From JAGWAJ01 sp026707615 (GTDB lineage Bacteria; Acidobacteriota; Vicinamibacteria; Vicinamibacterales; UBA8438), in assembly GCA_965207595.1 (NCBI GenBank), contig CBDBMW010000013.1, positions 124,001 to 188,000 of the forward strand: 64,000 nt of DNA, read 5' to 3'. The position numbers and the translations under genes were made by a program. This document shows positions 27,001-34,509 of the stretch, one piece after another (the first letter of the stretch is position 1; the number at the start of each line of letters is the position of its first letter). Under the pieces are notes generated by a model. It was not told where the DNA came from. It did not search any database and was given only the letters and a program-made list of their open reading frames with translations.

Positions 27001-27136
27001 CGTGATCATCGGCGGGCTCCTCTCGTCGACCCTGGTGACCCTGGTCGTCGTGCCCGTCGTCTACACGCTGTTCGAGGAGGGGTTGGCGGGCCTGCGCCGA
27101 CGTCCGCAGCAGCCGCTGCCCGAGGTTTCGGGTTGA
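24005..27136 (+). CDS. RND efflux pump permease (AcrB/AcrF superfamily)
   Basis: A 1043-residue inner-membrane proton/drug antiporter of the RND superfamily. It has the 1 + large loop + 5, twice, topology. The N-terminus (RRPVTMTMISVVIILLGAVAL, LPVDLMPDVTFPSLSL) and the TM4 proton-relay segment LALGVGMIVDASIVVLEN are visible. The relay has a single Asp followed by Ala, as in several non-AcrB subgroups, rather than the Asp-Asp of AcrB. The C-terminal GMMPMALGIGEGSELQAPLA motif is intact. Cargo is not predictable. It follows its adaptor by 11 bases; no outer-membrane channel gene is adjacent. Confidence 0.94.
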   Translation: MSLPRTAVRRPVTMTMISVVIILLGAVALVRLPVDLMPDVTFPSLSLTVRYPDVGPLEMEELVTRPLEQAVSAIAGLEEVTSTSQEGSSQIRLSFGWGTDLNEAADDLRSRIDRMRNRLPEDSEPPVIFKFDAANAPIMFLGLEGDAEPVALRETAENDLGPRLERVPGVATVTVRGGLRRQIRVELARDRITALDLSVNDIITLLQIENRNVPIGELDDGDMTYLLRSPGQFSSLDDIRNVVVMTRGGVPVYMRDIAEVSDGTEDQEELVRINGRTAVQIMISKQSGRNTVSVARAVRAEIDRINREMPWVRLSTRMDSAVFVERSINAVRNVVLWGAMLVVVVLFAFLRNVRTTLIICTAIPISIIGTFAMVYFAGFTLNTLTFGGLALGVGMIVDASIVVLENTFRHMEGGKDRTTASIDGAEEVSGAIVASTLTQVAVFLPLLFLTGIASIMFGQLAMVVMIALAMSLFVAVTLVPVLTSKLLRLPPPPGERRGIAGRLMNLSERGLGWVDERYQKGIHVALAHRPTVLLVAGALVWVTVMLFPGIPVELTPDVDEGEVRVYAELPIGTRFERTLAVMLELENRVNAEVPEAVNVTTQVGGGRGPFGGGSSHRGSMTVTLVEKTERDRSSNQIAMALRRSMNTLPGVIIRARASGGNRMMTRMMRSGSGDDARLALEIRGHDLDDARQVSERAMAVMTSTEGIADAEMATEQGRPELAIRVDRSKAALLGLRVSEVAEALRTGVAGTEAAFYRERGDEYPIVVRLREADRLRTADIHDVPLSTPGGMVIPARNVIAVSPDSGPEQIERKNQERIVRVNAEIETTLSEAVAAVAARIPDIDPPPDFSVGFGAEVEEQARSFGQLQLILILAIVLVYAVMAAQFESFRDPFIILLSIPLAGIGIVGSLLVTGTPFSLQAYMGVIVLGGLVVNNAILLVDYTNILRRRDGMPLRAAVERAGRTRLRPILMTTVTTLLGMMPMALGIGEGSELQAPLARVIIGGLLSSTLVTLVVVPVVYTLFEEGLAGLRRRPQQPLPEVSG

Positions 27137-27194
27137 CGATGTGGCGCGGGCGACAAACCGTGCCGCCCGCACCACCGGAGGCGTGTGCGGGGCC

Positions 27195-28343
27195 TTACTG
27201 CTGCGCCGGGATCGCCCGCTGGCGGTCGAGCGGCGAGACGGTCAGCGTCCAGGTGAGCGGCACCGACGCCGGGTTGAAGCAGACCGCGTCGTCGCACGCC
27301 TGGTAGTCGAGGCGGCCGGTCAGCGTCAGCGCGTCGATCTCGGCGAGCCTGGCGGCCGACTCCGGGTCGCCCTCCACCACGATCTCCTGCACGAGGCGGA
27401 ACGGCCGCTGGTAGACCGGCACGTGCTCGTCCAGCGGCTCGAAGTGGTAGATCTCCGAGGCCGGGTACTCCGCCGGCAGCACGCGCAGGAAGCTCGGCAC
27501 CTCGAGCTCGAGGCCGATGACCCGGTAGCCGAGTTCCTCGGCCCCCGGCGCGTAGACGTGCATCTTCGGCTTGGGCGTGATGTCGAGCGCCAGGTGGAAG
27601 CGGCTCCCCACGAGGATGTCGGGGTTGCTCTGCGAGGCGCTGATCTCGAGGTGCGCGGTCTCGCCCGACGATCCGGCGATGCCCGAGATCGGCGTGCCGA
27701 GCTTCAGCATGATGTTCGCGGCGGTGTTCCGCTCGCGGTAGAACTCCTCGAAGAAGCGCGACGTGACGCGTCCCTCGCGGTCGACGATGAACGTCCCGGG
27801 GAACGGCGTGCCGACGATCATCGGATTGGCGCCGAACACCGAGACGTACTGGTTCACGTCGGCCTGGACGTCCGGGTCGTCGGCGTTGGGTCCGATGCCC
27901 TCCTCGGCGATGTGGTTGTAGATGCCGAAGGCGCGGATTGCGGCGGAGTCGTCATCGGAGAGCAGCGGGACGTCCCTGACGCCGCGGCGCTCCGCGAAGG
28001 CGGCCAGCACCTCTTCCGTGTCGTAGCTGATGGCGGCGACGCCGAGCCCCTGCGCCCGCAGGTCTTCGAGCCGGTCTTGCAGCTCCACGAGCTGCGCTTT
28101 GCAGTACGGTCACCAGTTGGCCGAGCGGTGGAAGACGATCATCGCCCCCCGCTCGCCCATGATGGATTCCAGCGTCTGTACCTTCCCGTGCTGATCCGGG
28201 AGCGCGAAGTCGGGGATCCGCTCTCCCACCTGCGGTCCGAGCGACGATACGTCCACCGGCTCCCTCTCCTGCGCGTCCGGCGCGACGGGCATCGCCAGCA
28301 CGAGGCCGGCGGCGACGATTGCGGCGTACACCATGCGTCTCAT
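27195..28343 (-). CDS. Probable selenoprotein: redoxin (AhpC/TSA) fused to DsbD-alpha-like domain, Sec78
   Basis: Two frames separated by a single TGA at 28112-28110 form one 382-residue protein. Residues 1-25: signal peptide. About 35-210: redoxin domain, GERIPDFALPDQHGKV, then IVFHRSANW-U-PYCKAQLVELQ, where homologues have CPYC; the TGA therefore replaces the attacking cysteine of the CxxC. FPGTFIVDREGRVTSRF follows. About 240-382: a DsbD N-terminal-like domain ending LDYQACDDAVCFNPASVPL with its own C-x5-C pair. The frame is intact on both sides and a bacterial SECIS-like hairpin follows the TGA. The product is probably a periplasmic thiol-disulfide oxidoreductase or peroxidase. An IS1380 element sits 14 bases upstream of the ATG. 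The alternative is a nonsense mutation or a base-call error. Confidence 0.8.
28079..28112 (-). promoter_or_regulatory. Selenocysteine TGA codon and SECIS-like hairpin
   Basis: On the coding (minus) strand the TGA at 28112-28110 is followed, after 14 bases, by GCAGCTC-GTG-GAGCTGC, a perfect 7-bp stem with a three-base loop. The loop begins with G and lies 21 bases after the TGA. This fits the published rule of thumb for bacterial SECIS elements (apical loop about 16-37 bases from UGA, G in the first two loop positions). SelB would bind this hairpin in the mRNA to insert selenocysteine. Confidence 0.65.
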
Positions 28344-28353
28344 GCGCGGGATC

Positions 28354-28371
28354 CTAGCCCGGATTTCTCAC
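28354..28371. repeat. IS1380 left end with target-site duplication
   Basis: CTAG at 28354-28357 is the left copy of the target duplication, followed by the left terminal inverted repeat at 28358-28371. The left end lies only 14 bases before the redoxin start codon, so that gene's original upstream region is now beyond 30106. Confidence 0.85.
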
Positions 28372-30106
28372 AGCTCTTCGAGATCCGCGACGACGGCGAC
28401 CGCTACGAGCCGGATCGGGCATGAGGCGTCGCGTTGGGGTTCTGGACGGTCCAGCTCAGGCGCCAATGCTGGTCTGGACACGGGCGACGACGTGCGGGCG
28501 GCGCCAGAATCGGTCGGGTGAGCACACGACGCCCGAAAGGACCCGGTGCCCCCGTGTAGCCGCGAACGGTCTGCCGCCGCCTGGTCGATCGATCGTCAGG
28601 CGGGGCCGGACGTTGCGCGCAAACGCTGCGCGGCCGCGATGAACAGGTCGGCGTCGGGGGTCAGCTCGGACAGCGCCACCCAGATGCGGCGCGCGGTGAC
28701 GCGGACACGGGCGCCGATCTTGAGCAGCCGTAGCCGTAGGGTGTCGCATTGGGCGCGGGCGAGCCGGGTACCAGCGAGCCCCCGGTCGCGGAGTTGCTGC
28801 AACAGGACGTAGGCCAACGTGGCCCAATACAGGCGCAGTTGGTTGGCGCGCAGCGTCGCACTGCTCGTCCGGTCCGCAAACAGCGCCAGTTGTTGTTCCT
28901 TGATGCGGTTCTCCATGTCCCCGCGGGCACAATAGAGACCCTCGTACAGCGCCTGCGCCCCCAGGGTCGCCGGCGGCAAGGACGTCACCACGAAGCGTGG
29001 ATTGGCGCCCGCGGGCAGATGTTCCGCCTTGCCGACCACCCGGCGCTCCCGGCTCCAGCTCTCGCGCGTGCGATAGCGGAAGTCCGCGAACACCCGTGCC
29101 GCGACCCCGGTTTCCTGGCACTGCGCCTCGGCCTGCGCCAGCTCGGGCGCGATCTGTTTCGTCAACCGGTCGTTCTTCGCCAAGCCGATGACGTACTCCA
29201 CCGCCTGTTCTTCACACCAGTTCAGCAACTCGTCTCGGCAGAAGCCCGAGTCTCCCCGCACCACGACCGAGACCGACGGCCAGGCCTGCCGCACCCGCTC
29301 CACAATCCGCGCCAACTCGTCCACCGCGCCGGCCGCCCCGTCGATGTTCGAGGGCCGCAACCGCGCGCAGAGCACATGCGCTCCACAGAAGATATACAGA
29401 GGCAGATAGCAGTAGTGCCGGTAGTACCCGTGGAAGAACCGCCCTTCCTGCCGGCCGTGCAGCGGGTCGTCCGTCGCATCGACATCCAGCACGATGCGCG
29501 TCGGCGGGGTCGGTTGCGACTCGACGAACACCTCCACCAGCAGGGCGTCGAGCGCCACTTCGTCATAGGTCACCTTCTTGTACCGGTCCGCCTCGGCCCC
29601 CTTCGACCCGACCAGTTCCAGCCGGTTCAGCGTGCTCTTTCCCGCCAGCGCCGCCCCGCGGTCCGACGGCCGCACCCGCTTCTCGCCCGTCGGGTCCGCC
29701 TTCCCCACCGCCGCTGCCACCAGCGGGTCGCGACGCAGCGTGTCATGGTCGTTCAGATCTTCGTAGCCCAACGCCACCGCCATCACGCGCTGGGTCACCA
29801 GGTCCTCGACCGAGTGTTCGACCAAGTCCGGGTCCCGATAGTCCTGGAAGCACTGCGACGCGCGCCGGCAGACGTCGGTGCACTTCTCCACCGCACGCAG
29901 CAGCAACGCCCCGGCGTTGGATGTGATCGTTCCGCCGTCAAAGCTGGCGACCAGCCGGCGGCGACCGACCTCGGGAAACTCAAGCTGGGTTGACGTACAC
30001 TGTGTCGACAAGGGGCTGCCTCCGTGAGTGGCCTGAAGTATTGTGGGCACAACACTTTACGCCATCACGGGCAGCCTCTTGTCGCTACGCCGGTGAGAAT
30101 TCCAGG
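28358..30106 (-). mobile_element. Complete IS1380-family insertion sequence (1749 bp)
   Basis: The element is bounded by imperfect terminal inverted repeats: CCCGGATTTCTCAC at 28358-28371 and GTGAGAATTCCAGG at 30093-30106 (12 of 14 positions match when inverted). It is flanked on both sides by CTAG (28354-28357 and 30107-30110), a 4-bp target duplication as expected for IS1380. It carries one transposase gene on the minus strand. Intact ends, an intact transposase and an undamaged duplication indicate recent insertion. It landed in the gap between the redoxin gene and the divergent 30211 gene. The 224 bases between the transposase stop and the left end hold no further gene. Confidence 0.88.
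28596..30050 (-). CDS. IS1380 family transposase
   Basis: A 484-residue DDE transposase of the IS1380 family. The N-terminus ASFDGGTITSNAGALLLRAV is the family signature. Catalytic-type acidic residues are seen in RIVLDVDATDDPLHG, VVVRGDSGFCRDELLNWCEE and the late Glu in CARGDMENRIKEQQLALF. The C-terminal NQLRLYWATLAYVLLQQLR is also typical. The length is normal and no frameshift is visible, so it is probably active. ATG 30050 is used; a TTG 45 bases further in (before STQCTSTQ) is an alternative start. Confidence 0.94.
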   Translation of the reverse strand: MPTILQATHGGSPLSTQCTSTQLEFPEVGRRRLVASFDGGTITSNAGALLLRAVEKCTDVCRRASQCFQDYRDPDLVEHSVEDLVTQRVMAVALGYEDLNDHDTLRRDPLVAAAVGKADPTGEKRVRPSDRGAALAGKSTLNRLELVGSKGAEADRYKKVTYDEVALDALLVEVFVESQPTPPTRIVLDVDATDDPLHGRQEGRFFHGYYRHYCYLPLYIFCGAHVLCARLRPSNIDGAAGAVDELARIVERVRQAWPSVSVVVRGDSGFCRDELLNWCEEQAVEYVIGLAKNDRLTKQIAPELAQAEAQCQETGVAARVFADFRYRTRESWSRERRVVGKAEHLPAGANPRFVVTSLPPATLGAQALYEGLYCARGDMENRIKEQQLALFADRTSSATLRANQLRLYWATLAYVLLQQLRDRGLAGTRLARAQCDTLRLRLLKIGARVRVTARRIWVALSELTPDADLFIAAAQRLRATSGPA

Positions 30107-30110
30107 CTAG
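30093..30110. repeat. IS1380 right end with target-site duplication
   Basis: The right terminal inverted repeat occupies 30093-30106 and the second CTAG target duplication 30107-30110. It matches the left end in inverted orientation with two mismatches. Confidence 0.85.
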
Positions 30111-30210
30111 CACCCTCCGGCGGCCGACGTGCGATGCTGGAGAGAGCCGCGGACCGGTCCGACGTTCGCGGGAGAGGCAGTGCGAGCGGGCAACCGGAGA
30201 GGAGGGCACC

Positions 30211-30897
30211 ATGAAGCGGGCACCTGCGTCGTCGGCCGTGGCGACCGCGATTCTCGCTGTCGCCATCGGTGCGGCATGGGGTACAGGCGTTCCGGTGGCG
30301 CGCGCCGCGCAACTGGAGCAGCCGGCGGAGCCGTCCACCGAGCGCATCGAGCTCGAGGTCGTCGTGACCGAGACGGACCGTTACTCCGGGGCCGCGGTGG
30401 GCACGGGCGAGGGACCCCGCACGTGGCGCGTGCGGGCGTTGACCGCCGCCGGGAATAGCGTCCGCATCAGCGGCGCGGCGGTCCACGTCAGTGCGACGCC
30501 CTCGCTTCCGGGGAGCGGGCGCGTGGCGGTCAGCCTCGAAGTCCTTGCGTTCCGACGGGGCTCGACCGACGGGTCGAATACGGCCATGAATGCGCGCCTC
30601 GATGTCATTCTGGACGACGGCGTGCCGATGATCGTGGCCGAAGCCTCCAACCCCGCGAACGACAGCTCGGTCGCCGTGGAAGTCACGGCGACCGTCCTCG
30701 ACCGCCCCGCCGATGTGCGCGCAGCCCGGCCGGTCGAGTCGATCAGGGTGCGCGGCGACGTGCCCCCGCCGGAGAGCCGGGACGAGGTCGTGCCGCCCCC
30801 GCCGGTTCCGGGCCGACCGGTGGCTACCGGTTCGAACGAAGACGCGTCCTCGGCAGCGGGCGGGCCGGTGGAGCCGGCGCGGAGCCCAGGCCGTTGA
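30211..30897 (+). CDS. Secreted protein of unknown function
   Basis: I do not recognise the family. The 228-residue product begins with a clear signal peptide (AVATAILAVAIGAAWG... ARAAQ) after a strong ribosome site GGAGAGGAGGG. The mature part (about 40-170) is beta-rich with alternating polar and hydrophobic residues (RIELEVVVTETDRYSG, RVAVSLEVLAFRRG, VAVEVTATVLDRPADV). The last 60 residues are Pro/Glu-rich and probably disordered (VRGDVPPPESRDEVVPPPP). Before the IS1380 insertion it was divergent from the redoxin gene with about a 110-bp shared upstream region, now split by the element. A periplasmic or cell-surface role is likely from the signal peptide only. Confidence 0.7.
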   Translation: MKRAPASSAVATAILAVAIGAAWGTGVPVARAAQLEQPAEPSTERIELEVVVTETDRYSGAAVGTGEGPRTWRVRALTAAGNSVRISGAAVHVSATPSLPGSGRVAVSLEVLAFRRGSTDGSNTAMNARLDVILDDGVPMIVAEASNPANDSSVAVEVTATVLDRPADVRAARPVESIRVRGDVPPPESRDEVVPPPPVPGRPVATGSNEDASSAAGGPVEPARSPGR

Positions 30898-30912
30898 TCG
30901 CCGGGGACGTGG

Positions 30913-31326
30913 TCAGCAGCCAGTCACCCGCAGGTGACCGCGAGCGCCGTATTCCAGGATCCGAGCGTCGCGCGTCACCAGCACGTACCCGGAGGCACGT
31001 GCCGTAGCGATTAGGATGCGATCCGCGGGATCGCGCGGCGGCGTACCCGGCAGCCTGGTCGATGAGACCAGCACGGACGGCGGCATCGCGGCGAGAGTCA
31101 CCGAGGGCAATTCGCAGTAGCGCTGGAACCAGAGGTCGGGGTCGAGGGCCAGCGCGATCTTCCCCTTCGCCGCGAGCATCGCGATCTCCCACGCCGTGAT
31201 GGGGGACACGAACAGCCGCCCCCCGCGCCGGTAGGTGTCCTGCAGCCGGCTCGCCGCTGGTTCGCGCAGGGGATCGTTGTGAGCCGTCCAGATGACGGCG
31301 CAGGTATCGAGCAGAAGCTCGGTCAC
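30913..31326 (-). CDS. vapC: PIN-domain ribonuclease toxin (VapC family)
   Basis: A 137-residue PIN nuclease. The four acidic positions are visible: Asp7 in LLLDTCAVIW, Glu47 in TAWEIAML, Asp102 in DPADRILIATA and Asp120 in LVTRDARI. VapC toxins cleave tRNA or rRNA when freed from their antitoxin. It follows the DUF7662-type antitoxin gene by six bases on the same strand, and its sequence contains the AWEIA and PADR motifs of the branch whose partners end in a DLTDP-x-DEDW-like tail, which the upstream protein has. The length is normal and nothing is broken. Confidence 0.9.
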   Translation of the reverse strand: MTELLLDTCAVIWTAHNDPLREPAASRLQDTYRRGGRLFVSPITAWEIAMLAAKGKIALALDPDLWFQRYCELPSVTLAAMPPSVLVSSTRLPGTPPRDPADRILIATARASGYVLVTRDARILEYGARGHLRVTGC

Positions 31327-31332
31327 CCCGCC

Positions 31333-31734
31333 TCACCGAGCAGCGTTCCAGTCCTCGTCAACCGGGTCCGTGAGGTCCGTACCCGGGGCGATCGTCACGG
31401 TGTCCTGCAACTTGCCGAAGACCTCGGCGAACGAACCGCGACGCTCGGCCGTGGAAGTTTCGCCGGCGCCGCCCGGCGGCGCGCTCCCAACGACCCGACG
31501 GAACACGAGCGAGTGCTTCTGCATGTCGACCTTCTCGGTTTCGTATCCGGCCGCGAGCCACGCCCTTGTCATGACCCAGTTGCTCGGGTTGTTGGACCAC
31601 AGCGCTCGGTGCTTGCGGGCGGCCGGCGGCAGCCGCGCACCGATCACGCGCTCGATCTCGCCGAAGGTCATGGCCAGATACGCGCGTCCGGAATCACGCA
31701 GGTGAGCCTGGAGGGGGGCGTACTTGCTGTTCAT
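31333..31734 (-). CDS. DUF7662-domain antitoxin with VapB-like C-terminal tail
   Basis: A 133-residue two-part protein. Residues about 5-75 (YAPLQAHLRDSGRAYLAMTF, GEIERVIGARLPPAARKHRA, SNWVMTRAWLAAGYETEKVDM) match the pattern of the small domain DUF7662. Residues about 105-131 (GKLQDTVTIAPGTDLTDPVD, then EDWNA) look like the toxin-neutralising tail of VapB/Phd antitoxins, which wraps a PIN toxin. No AbrB, RHH or Phd DNA-binding domain is present, so the DUF7662 domain would have to do that work. The gene overlaps the GIY-YIG-like gene by four bases and precedes the PIN toxin by six. The antitoxin role is inferred from tail and position. Confidence 0.75.
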   Translation of the reverse strand: MNSKYAPLQAHLRDSGRAYLAMTFGEIERVIGARLPPAARKHRALWSNNPSNWVMTRAWLAAGYETEKVDMQKHSLVFRRVVGSAPPGGAGETSTAERRGSFAEVFGKLQDTVTIAPGTDLTDPVDEDWNAAR

Positions 31735-32105
31735 GATGGTGTGCTCCAGGGTCGAGCTCGGCCCGTCCTCTTCGTGTGGACGGGAAGACGTCCGAATCTG
31801 TCACGGTGTTCTCGATGCAGGCGTTCTTCGACCCCCTCATGGTGTTCGGTGACCGCCCACCGCACCAGCACGTGGGCAACATCCTCTCGCGCTCGGATTT
31901 TCTCGCCAGCCGAGTGGGGGCCGTCCCCCCTGACGAGATAGGACACCCGTCTGCTCAAGAGGTTGGTCTGGCCGATGGTGAGCCGGATCTCCTGGTCCCG
32001 GTGCTTCGCTTCGTAGACACCGGGTCGTGCAGGCACCCGAATCGTGCCCGACAGGACGTCGCCCCACGGACACCACGCCGACCACTCCAGGATTCCACCT
32101 TTCAT
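31731..32105 (-). CDS. GIY-YIG-like small protein, first gene of the TA operon
   Basis: A 124-residue protein with a divergent GIY-YIG pattern: PARPGVYEAKH (GVY for GIY), EIRLTIGQTNLLSRRV (TIG for YIG, followed by the Arg-containing helix), PHSAGEKIR, LVRWAVTEHH and EERLHREHRDRFGRLPVHT, which supplies the late Glu. GIY-YIG enzymes are metal-dependent nucleases; whether this variant cuts DNA is unknown. GGAGG lies four bases before ATG 32105. Its stop overlaps the antitoxin start (ATGA), so the three genes form one translationally coupled operon. The last 15 residues, past the domain, run into the antitoxin start. Confidence 0.7.
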   Translation of the reverse strand: MKGGILEWSAWCPWGDVLSGTIRVPARPGVYEAKHRDQEIRLTIGQTNLLSRRVSYLVRGDGPHSAGEKIRAREDVAHVLVRWAVTEHHEGVEERLHREHRDRFGRLPVHTKRTGRARPWSTPS

Positions 32106-32169
32106 TGCGCCTCCATTCAGAACGCGGTCGCTCGTGCCAAGCTGTCCGGCGACCGGCTCTGATGCCCTG

Positions 32170-32199
32170 AGCCTAAGTGTGTGTGCACCTAGTTGTCAA
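32170..32199 (-). promoter_or_regulatory. Promoter of the GIY-YIG/DUF7662/PIN operon
   Basis: On the minus strand a perfect -35 TTGACA (32199-32194), an 18-bp spacer and a -10-like TAGGCT (32175-32170) lie 65 bases before the first gene. The spacer contains GTGCACACACAC, an alternating purine-pyrimidine tract with a GTGCAC palindrome that could be the operator for the operon's own antitoxin. Confidence 0.55.
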
Positions 32200-32889
32200 G
32201 TGCTTGGGTTGCCAGTCGAGCGGCTGCGCTCGATGTTGGAAAGGGGGTGCCGATTCCACTGGTCAAGGGCTTGAGGCTGGGGACACTAACTGAGCGGGCA
32301 TGACCGATATAGACCTGTCAACTTCGGCAGATCGCAGCCCGGGTTTCGCTGCTCGGCGCGCTGAGGACGCGGCGAGGCAATCCAGTCAGCGTCCTTGCGT
32401 GGAGGAGGAGCCGGATATCCGGGTCGACGCGGATTGGTGGACCTCCTACTCTGTGGAAGCGGACGGTCCGGCGGTCCGGCGGTCCTACAACGACTTGACC
32501 CTGCGCTTCATTCTGCGATGTCGCGGTTGGCGCGTTCGTCACCGTTGCGTCCCTGCACTCCTGCGAGGGAGACGTGGTGCAGGCCGACGTTCAGCCCAAG
32601 TTTGCCGACCGGGTGTGCGAGGGCTGCGACGTATGGGGGCAGGCGCCCTTGGGTAGGGCCGGTTACTCGCGGCCCTTCTTTTTTTGCCCGACATGCGTTT
32701 TTTCCTTGACGCCTCCTCAGGCGCACGCTGGCCGGAATCCAGGACCGCTCCGCAAACGGCCGTCAGGCGGCCTGTGGCGCCGCTGGGAAGGCTCGGCGCG
32801 CCGGCAGGGTGGTTTTCGGTCTCCGAAGGCCGTCCGTGGGCGCTCCGTGGAGTACAAGCCCTGCAAAATCAGCATGTTACGATGCAGGT
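32200..32889. other. 690-bp stretch without a convincing gene
   Basis: Apart from the terminator-like hairpin at 32656-32686 I see no supported gene. A rightward frame at 32300-32656 (118 codons) opens without a ribosome site, has no recognisable motif and becomes Arg-rich at its end, as chance frames do here. The composition is mixed and the stretch may be relic DNA at the edge of the toxin-antitoxin insertion. Confidence 0.5.
32656..32686 (+). terminator. Rho-independent terminator-like hairpin
   Basis: GGGCCG, an 8-base loop and CGGCCC are followed by TTCTTTTTTT on the plus strand. It is the strongest stem-plus-T-run of the region, yet no convincing plus-strand gene ends just upstream, which suggests that it outlived a gene that has decayed. 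Confidence 0.55.
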
Positions 32890-34509
32890 ATGCCTGCTGC
32901 CGAACCCGTCGTCGCCCCCGTCCCGCCGGCCCCGTTGGCCGGCGCATCCGAAGGTCATGAGCCCGAGCGAGCCGCCGTTCGGTCGACCACCTCCCCCGCG
33001 GACGCCGAGTGCCTTGGCAACCGGATCGCCGAGCTCGCGTTCCGCATCCAGGCCGCCACCTACGAGCTGCTGGTCCTGATTCGCGAGTTCGACGCGGCCG
33101 GCGCGTGGTCCGGCTTCGCCTCCTGCGCGGTCTGGCTGAGCTGGCGCACCGGACTGGCGCCGGTCGCGGCGCGCGAGCACGTGCGGGTGGCGCACGCCCT
33201 GGCGCAACTGCCGAAGGTGAGCGACGCGATGCGCCGGGGGCGGGTCTCCTACTCCAAGGTGCGGGCGATCACCCGGGTGGCGACGCCGGAGACCGAGCAG
33301 TCGCTGCTCGACGTGGCGCTGGCGGGGACGGCGGCGCACGTCGAGCGGGTGGTCCGGGTCTGGCGGCGGATGGACCGGGCGGCGGAGCGGGACGAGGACC
33401 GGGAGCGGCAGGCGGACCGCTCGCTGCGCACCTGGGTGGACGACGACGGCATGGTGGTGGTTCGGGGCCGGCTGACACCGGAGGTGGGCTCGGTGTTCCG
33501 GCGGGCGCTGGAGGCCGCAGTGGCGGCGGACGGCGGCGCAGCGGCGGGAGGCGGCGACGCGCCGGCCATCGGCGCCGCCAGGGCGGAACCGGCGGACGCG
33601 GTGGACCAGGCGGTCGGCGTGGAGCGGAGCCTGGGGCAGCGGCAGGCGGACGCGCTGGGCCGCCTAGCCGAGTGCGCGCTGGCCGGCGGGCTGGACCGGG
33701 GCACGGCGGGCGACCGCTACCAAGTGGTGCTGCACGTGGACGCCGAGACGCTGGCGGAAGACGCGGCGCCGAGCCCGGCGGAATCCGCTGCCGAGGGCGC
33801 GGACGCCCACGCCGGTGTTCCCGCAGGAACGCCGCGGCCGGGGCCCCGGGCGGCAGGCTGTCCCGGACCGCGCGCCGGGCGGCAGGCGGCGCTCACCGAG
33901 GACGGCGGCATCCGGGTCGGACAGGAGACCGCCCGCCGCATCGCCTGCGACGCTGCCACCGTCACCATGCACCACGGCCCGGACGGCGGCGTGCTGGACG
34001 TGGGCCGCCGGACGCGGACCGTCTCTCCTGCGTTGCGGCGGGCGCTGGCCGCGCGCGACGGGCAGTGCCGGTTCCCGGGCTGCCAGGCCCGGCGCTGCGA
34101 TGCCCACCACGTACGCCACTGGGCCGACGGTGGGGAGACGGCGCTCGCCAACCTCGTGCTCCTGTGCCGGCGCCACCATCGGGCGGTGCACGAGGAGGGC
34201 TTCCGGGTGCAGGCGGACGGCGGGGCTGTGACGTTCCTGCGGCCCGACGGCCGGCCGCTGCCGGAGGCGCCGGCGGCCCCGGACTGGGACGGGACCGCGC
34301 TGGCGCCGATGGACGAGCGGCAGGCGGACGCCGGGATCGGCATCGACGCGGAGACGGCGCCGCGATGGCAGGGCGAGCGGCTGGACGTCGGTTGGGCCAT
34401 GGACGTGCTGTGGCGCCCGCGGGCCGGCGCGGACCCGCGGCCGGCGTTCCCGCGGAAGCGTTCGGACCGTGACCGCCGGCGGCGCAAGCCGGAGGGATCT
34501 GCACCGTAA
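32890..34509 (+). CDS. DUF222 / HNH endonuclease (13E12-repeat family)
   Basis: A 539-residue protein of the DUF222-HNH family found as scattered, probably mobile copies in many high-GC bacteria. About 35-330 is the helical DUF222 region (RIAELAFRIQAATYELLVLI, SWRTGLAPVAAREHVRVAHA, LPKVSDAMRRGRVSYSKVRA). A low-complexity Ala/Gly/Pro linker follows. The HNH nuclease is near 385-440: CRFPGCQARRCDAHHVRHWA, then DGGETALANLVLLCRRHHRA, with the two Cys-x4-Cys-like pairs and catalytic His-His. I use ATG 32890, after GCAGG; the frame is open further upstream but is unlike protein. Its biological role is not established. It lies in the accessory region beside decayed genes. Confidence 0.88.
   Translation: MPAAEPVVAPVPPAPLAGASEGHEPERAAVRSTTSPADAECLGNRIAELAFRIQAATYELLVLIREFDAAGAWSGFASCAVWLSWRTGLAPVAAREHVRVAHALAQLPKVSDAMRRGRVSYSKVRAITRVATPETEQSLLDVALAGTAAHVERVVRVWRRMDRAAERDEDRERQADRSLRTWVDDDGMVVVRGRLTPEVGSVFRRALEAAVAADGGAAAGGGDAPAIGAARAEPADAVDQAVGVERSLGQRQADALGRLAECALAGGLDRGTAGDRYQVVLHVDAETLAEDAAPSPAESAAEGADAHAGVPAGTPRPGPRAAGCPGPRAGRQAALTEDGGIRVGQETARRIACDAATVTMHHGPDGGVLDVGRRTRTVSPALRRALAARDGQCRFPGCQARRCDAHHVRHWADGGETALANLVLLCRRHHRAVHEEGFRVQADGGAVTFLRPDGRPLPEAPAAPDWDGTALAPMDERQADAGIGIDAETAPRWQGERLDVGWAMDVLWRPRAGADPRPAFPRKRSDRDRRRRKPEGSAP

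Noticed and set aside
23423..27175. Long minus-strand frame across the RND pump
   Set aside because: Antisense shadow rich in His/Arg/Asp with no family features.
32574..32960. Frame with CEGC and CPTC motifs suggesting a zinc ribbon
   Set aside because: It runs through a terminator-like hairpin, has no ribosome site or family pattern, and its C-terminal half is chance sequence.
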